From contig CAZNZW010000001.1 of the NCBI GenBank assembly GCA_964577615.1, positions 53,041 to 117,040 on the forward strand: a stretch of 64,000 bases of DNA, in the 5' to 3' direction. Source of the stretch: QNYZ01 sp964577615. GTDB taxonomy: Bacteria; Desulfobacterota; Desulfobacteria; Desulfobacterales; QNYZ01. Position 1 is the first letter of the stretch, and every line of letters starts with the position of its first letter. The notes below the pieces were generated by a model. It was not told the DNA's origin, made no database searches, and saw only the letters and a program-made list of their open reading frames with translations. The position numbers and the translations under genes were made by a program. Shown here piece by piece: positions 61,457-64,000 of the stretch.

Positions 61457-62512
61457 ATGATGCGAAAAGTAATGATGGCGCTGATGGCGCTGACGATTTT
61501 GTTGAGCGCAACAGCAATGGTGGCCGCCGATGAATTAAAGATATTTATCTGGTCGGAGTACATGGATGAAGAAAATATGCCCAAGGACTTTGAAAAAGCC
61601 ACGGGTATCAAGGTCAGCCTGGATCTGTACGAATCCAACGAAGAAATGGTCGCCAAGCTCCAGGCCGGCGGGGCCAGTCAGTATGATATCATCGTCCCAT
61701 CGGACTACATCATGCCCAGTCTGATCAATCTCAAGCTGGTTCAACCTCTGGACCATTCCAAGATTCCAAACCTGAAAAACCTGGGCCAGCGTTTTCGCGA
61801 AGCCAGTTTCGACCCGGGCAACAAGTATTCTGTCGGGTGGCAGTGGGGGACCGTTGGATTGATGTTCGACAAAACCAAATTGACACCTGAAGCGGCGACA
61901 TCCTGGTCGGTCCTTTTTGATCCCAAAAAAGATCCGGGCCCGTTTGCCCTGATTGATTCGGTGCGTGAAATGATGGGCATTACCCTGTTGTACCAGGGCC
62001 ACGATTTTAATTCCACAAATCCCGCGGAACTCAAAGCTGCCGCGGATTTGCTGGTGACGACCAAGAAAAGAAAATCCTGCATGGGATTCAAGGGCGGTGT
62101 TGGCGGCAAGAACGATGTGGTGGCGGGCACGCTGGCGGCGGCCATCGTCTATAACGGGGATGCCATCCAGGCCATTGCCGAAGATCCCAAACGCCTGTCT
62201 TTTACCGTTCCCCACGAGGGCAGCGAAATATGGATAGACAATATGTGCATTCCGATCAAGGCGCCCCATGTGGATGCGGCGCATAAGTGGATCAACTGGA
62301 TTCTGGACCCCAAGGTCGGCGCGTCCCTTTCCAACTACAACCACTACGCCACGCCCAACGAAGCGGCCAAACCCTTTCTGCTGAAAGAGGACCTGAGCAA
62401 CCCCAGTGTCTGGCCGACGCCGGAAATCATGAAAACCCTGCATTTCACCAAAGACCTGGGCAAAGACAACCGGATCATGGACGAAGCCTGGACCCGGGCG
62501 AAATCGCACTGA
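61457..62512 (+). CDS. potD: Spermidine/putrescine-binding periplasmic protein
   Basis: 351 residues with a signal peptide (residues 1-24). It starts with the PotD hallmark LKIFIWSEYMDEENMPKDFE, then YDIIVPSDYIMPSLI and VGWQWGTVGLMFDKTKL. AIVYNGDAIQAIAEDPK and MCIPIKAPHVDAAHKWINWI follow. It delivers a polyamine to PotBC. Whether it prefers putrescine, spermidine or agmatine cannot be told here. A terminator follows. Confidence 0.93.
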   Translation: MMRKVMMALMALTILLSATAMVAADELKIFIWSEYMDEENMPKDFEKATGIKVSLDLYESNEEMVAKLQAGGASQYDIIVPSDYIMPSLINLKLVQPLDHSKIPNLKNLGQRFREASFDPGNKYSVGWQWGTVGLMFDKTKLTPEAATSWSVLFDPKKDPGPFALIDSVREMMGITLLYQGHDFNSTNPAELKAAADLLVTTKKRKSCMGFKGGVGGKNDVVAGTLAAAIVYNGDAIQAIAEDPKRLSFTVPHEGSEIWIDNMCIPIKAPHVDAAHKWINWILDPKVGASLSNYNHYATPNEAAKPFLLKEDLSNPSVWPTPEIMKTLHFTKDLGKDNRIMDEAWTRAKSH

Positions 62513-62561
62513 TAACGGATTCATTCGGATAGACGTGCACACAGTACAGGCGAAACGATAG

Positions 62562-62602
62562 CGGCCCGTCGACCGGTCAATGGTCGGCGGGCCGTTGTTT
62601 TT
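62562..62602 (+). terminator. Intrinsic terminator after potD
   Basis: CGGCCCGTCGACC (62562-62574) pairs with GGTCGGCGGGCCG (62582-62594), one wobble pair, then TTGTTTTTTTT. It closes the polyamine operon before the convergent lgt gene. Confidence 0.88.
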
Positions 62603-62637
62603 TTGACAAGCGGGAAAAGCGGATGGCCACGGCCGGG

Positions 62638-63471
62638 CTATGTCCGGCGCGGGTACATAAGGGCCCCCATCCCGATCAACACCATGATGGTGCAGAGAAT
62701 CTGGCCCATGGAGAGTCCAGCCAGCACGAACCCCAGCTGGGGATCCGGCTGCCTGAAAAATTCGATGCAAAAGCGGATTAAGCCGTATCCGACCAGGTAA
62801 AGGGCGAGCATGGTTCCCGGAACGCGGGCGCGGTTTCTCACGATCCATAAAACACCAAAGAGGAAAATACCTTCAAAAAATGCTTCGTAAAGTTGAGACG
62901 GATGCCGCAGCGCATGGGTCGGCGCCAGGGGAAAGTACATGCCCCAGGGCCGTGACGTGATTCGTCCGTACAGTTCGCCATTGATAAAATTGCCGATACG
63001 GCCAAAGGTATACCCCAGAGGGATCATCGGTGCGATGAGATCAGCCACCTGGAGAAAGCTGAATTTTGTTTTTCGGGTGTAGAGCCATACCGCAATGGTA
63101 ATACCAATCCCCCCTCCGTGAAAAGACATTCCCGCAATCCCGGTATAGGTCATGCCATGGGAAAAATTAAACGGCAGAATCACTTCGAGCGGGTGGCGCA
63201 GATAATACGAAAAATTATAAAAAAGAACATACCCCATCCGGGCGCCAACAAGCAGCCCGACAATCATGGCCGTAAAAAGGGACTGCAGCTGCTCCGCCGA
63301 CATGGCTGGCCCTTCGCCCTTTTTGAGACGAAATGTCACCAGCGTATAAGTAATGGTAAAGGCGACGATGTACATCAGGCCATAATATTGTATTTTCACC
63401 GGACCCATTTGAAATAGAACCGGGGAGATATGCGACGGCAACTGCTGCCACCAGTTCCAGAATTCGCTCAT
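62638..63471 (-). CDS. lgt: Phosphatidylglycerol--prolipoprotein diacylglyceryl transferase
   Basis: 277 residues, about seven membrane segments. Lgt signature GRIGNFINGELYGR and the substrate-site HPSQLYEAFFEG are both present, along with GMSFHGGGIGI. It adds diacylglycerol to the lipobox cysteine of prolipoproteins, such as the lipoprotein at 7.3-7.8 kb. Convergent with potD. Confidence 0.95.
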   Translation of the reverse strand: MSEFWNWWQQLPSHISPVLFQMGPVKIQYYGLMYIVAFTITYTLVTFRLKKGEGPAMSAEQLQSLFTAMIVGLLVGARMGYVLFYNFSYYLRHPLEVILPFNFSHGMTYTGIAGMSFHGGGIGITIAVWLYTRKTKFSFLQVADLIAPMIPLGYTFGRIGNFINGELYGRITSRPWGMYFPLAPTHALRHPSQLYEAFFEGIFLFGVLWIVRNRARVPGTMLALYLVGYGLIRFCIEFFRQPDPQLGFVLAGLSMGQILCTIMVLIGMGALMYPRRT

Positions 63472-63896
63472 AAAGCCATTCCTGATATATGTTACGATAA
63501 TAATATCAACATCCGGTCGTTCCTATGACAAATTTGGCGATGGGAATCAATGTTAATCTTTCCGGTTATTTTATCGAAACAAATTGTCGTAGCTATTTAA
63601 AGATGATGTCTCGATGTACATGCCACACCATTGGGCGGATAAATCAGGGACATTTTTACATCCGGACCTGTCAATTATCCCTTAACCGTTTGGATTGACA
63701 AAGTTATCGAGTTTTGATACATATCGTTCAATGTTTAATCGCGGCCACATTAATACCTTGACCATCCAGAGGCGCCGCCAGAAACCTTTAAATTTCATTT
63801 ATTTAAAACAGAACAACCACCTGCGTACCTGAAAATAAAGGTTCATCCGACTAAAGCGTACTTAGTTGAATGCAAGTCATAAAATAAAGGCACCCA
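63472..63896. other. Intergenic region between lgt and the last gene
   Basis: 425 bp between divergent genes, AT-rich, without a supportable coding region. TTGACA (63695-63700) with TACATA 17 bp on (63718-63723) is a weak promoter candidate toward the last gene. Confidence 0.4.
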
Positions 63897-64000
63897 ATGC
63901 CGGTAAAACAGAGGTTCTTCATTTTCATCATGAGCCACCGGATTTTCATAACCGCCCTGTTCCTGGCGATAACCCTCTTTCTGGGCTGGTTCGCCGCACA
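63897..64000 (+). CDS. Start of a membrane protein, possibly an RND/MMPL exporter (partial)
   Basis: Only 34 residues are present, from an ATG with AAAGG seven bases upstream. A basic N terminus (MPVKQRFFIFIMSHRIF) leads into a membrane segment (ITALFLAITLFLGWFA). This opening resembles RND/MMPL exporters such as the one at 14.8 kb, but too little is visible to be sure. Confidence 0.4.
   Translation, partial: MPVKQRFFIFIMSHRIFITALFLAITLFLGWFAA

Noticed and set aside
1..64000. CRISPR arrays, insertion sequences, prophage or integrative-element boundaries, rRNA or tRNA genes
   Set aside because: No regular spaced repeats, transposase or integrase genes, tRNA-like cloverleafs or long terminal repeats were found; the window looks like core chromosome with metabolic islands.

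Overview
The window reads as a GC-rich chromosomal segment of an anaerobic, probably sulfate-reducing member of the Desulfobacterota (Desulfosarcina/Desulfobacter-like). This is an inference from gene content: a homodimeric pyruvate:ferredoxin oxidoreductase, an aldehyde:ferredoxin oxidoreductase (AOR) domain, a periplasmic molybdoenzyme with an NrfD anchor, a B12-dependent ribonucleotide reductase, SelA, a DsrE-like protein, FmdE/MoeA-like proteins and a sigma-54 regulator. No rRNA, tRNA, insertion sequence, prophage or CRISPR array was seen. The window is a draft scaffold with three runs of exactly 100 N. Each run is flanked by the same 55 bp on both sides, so each gap is an unjoined contig overlap and the three interrupted genes are intact once collapsed.

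Layout. 1-5.9 kb: two-component proteins around a TauE/SafE exporter (tandem receiver, small membrane protein and TauE on the minus strand; kinase, receiver, pseudo-kinase, receiver on the plus strand). 6-7.8 kb: a secreted M35-type metalloprotease and a lipoprotein that is a free copy of its N-terminal domain. 8-14.7 kb: selA, a GGDEF-like/TPR protein, an FmdB-type zinc ribbon, hemC, a cobA-hemD fusion and moaA, tightly packed. 14.8-17.2 kb: an RND/MMPL exporter. 17.7-25.2 kb: a Tat-exported molybdoenzyme with FeS, NrfD and TorD-like partners, then MoeA-like and FmdE-like genes, a long palindrome and a ModE-type regulator. 25.4-29.7 kb: PFOR, a terminator and a DHFR-like protein. 30-42.5 kb: mostly single housekeeping or unknown genes (DsrE, thioesterases, M20 hydrolase, SMUG1-type glycosylase, DnaJ-like, ferritin-like, LOG, MocA-like, MFS) and a sigma-54 activator with its own sigma-54 promoter.

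42.7-48.8 kb: a bacterial CULT-domain (cereblon-like) protein, then a TPP riboswitch with a terminator controlling thiM-thiL-thiD and an ABC importer probably for the thiamin pyrimidine HMP. 48.8-52.6 kb: nrdJ behind paired NrdR-like boxes, a periplasmic cyclophilin and a PilZ protein. 52.8-62.5 kb: the most striking locus, apparently one operon: a TetR regulator, a single-chain fusion of a putrescine-type aminotransferase with an AOR, a four-cluster ferredoxin, an agmatinase-type ureohydrolase and a PotABCD polyamine importer. Read together these suggest import of agmatine/putrescine, removal of urea, transamination to 4-aminobutanal and ferredoxin-linked oxidation to 4-aminobutyrate, with the reactive aldehyde produced and consumed on one polypeptide. 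The window ends with lgt and the start of another exporter-like gene.
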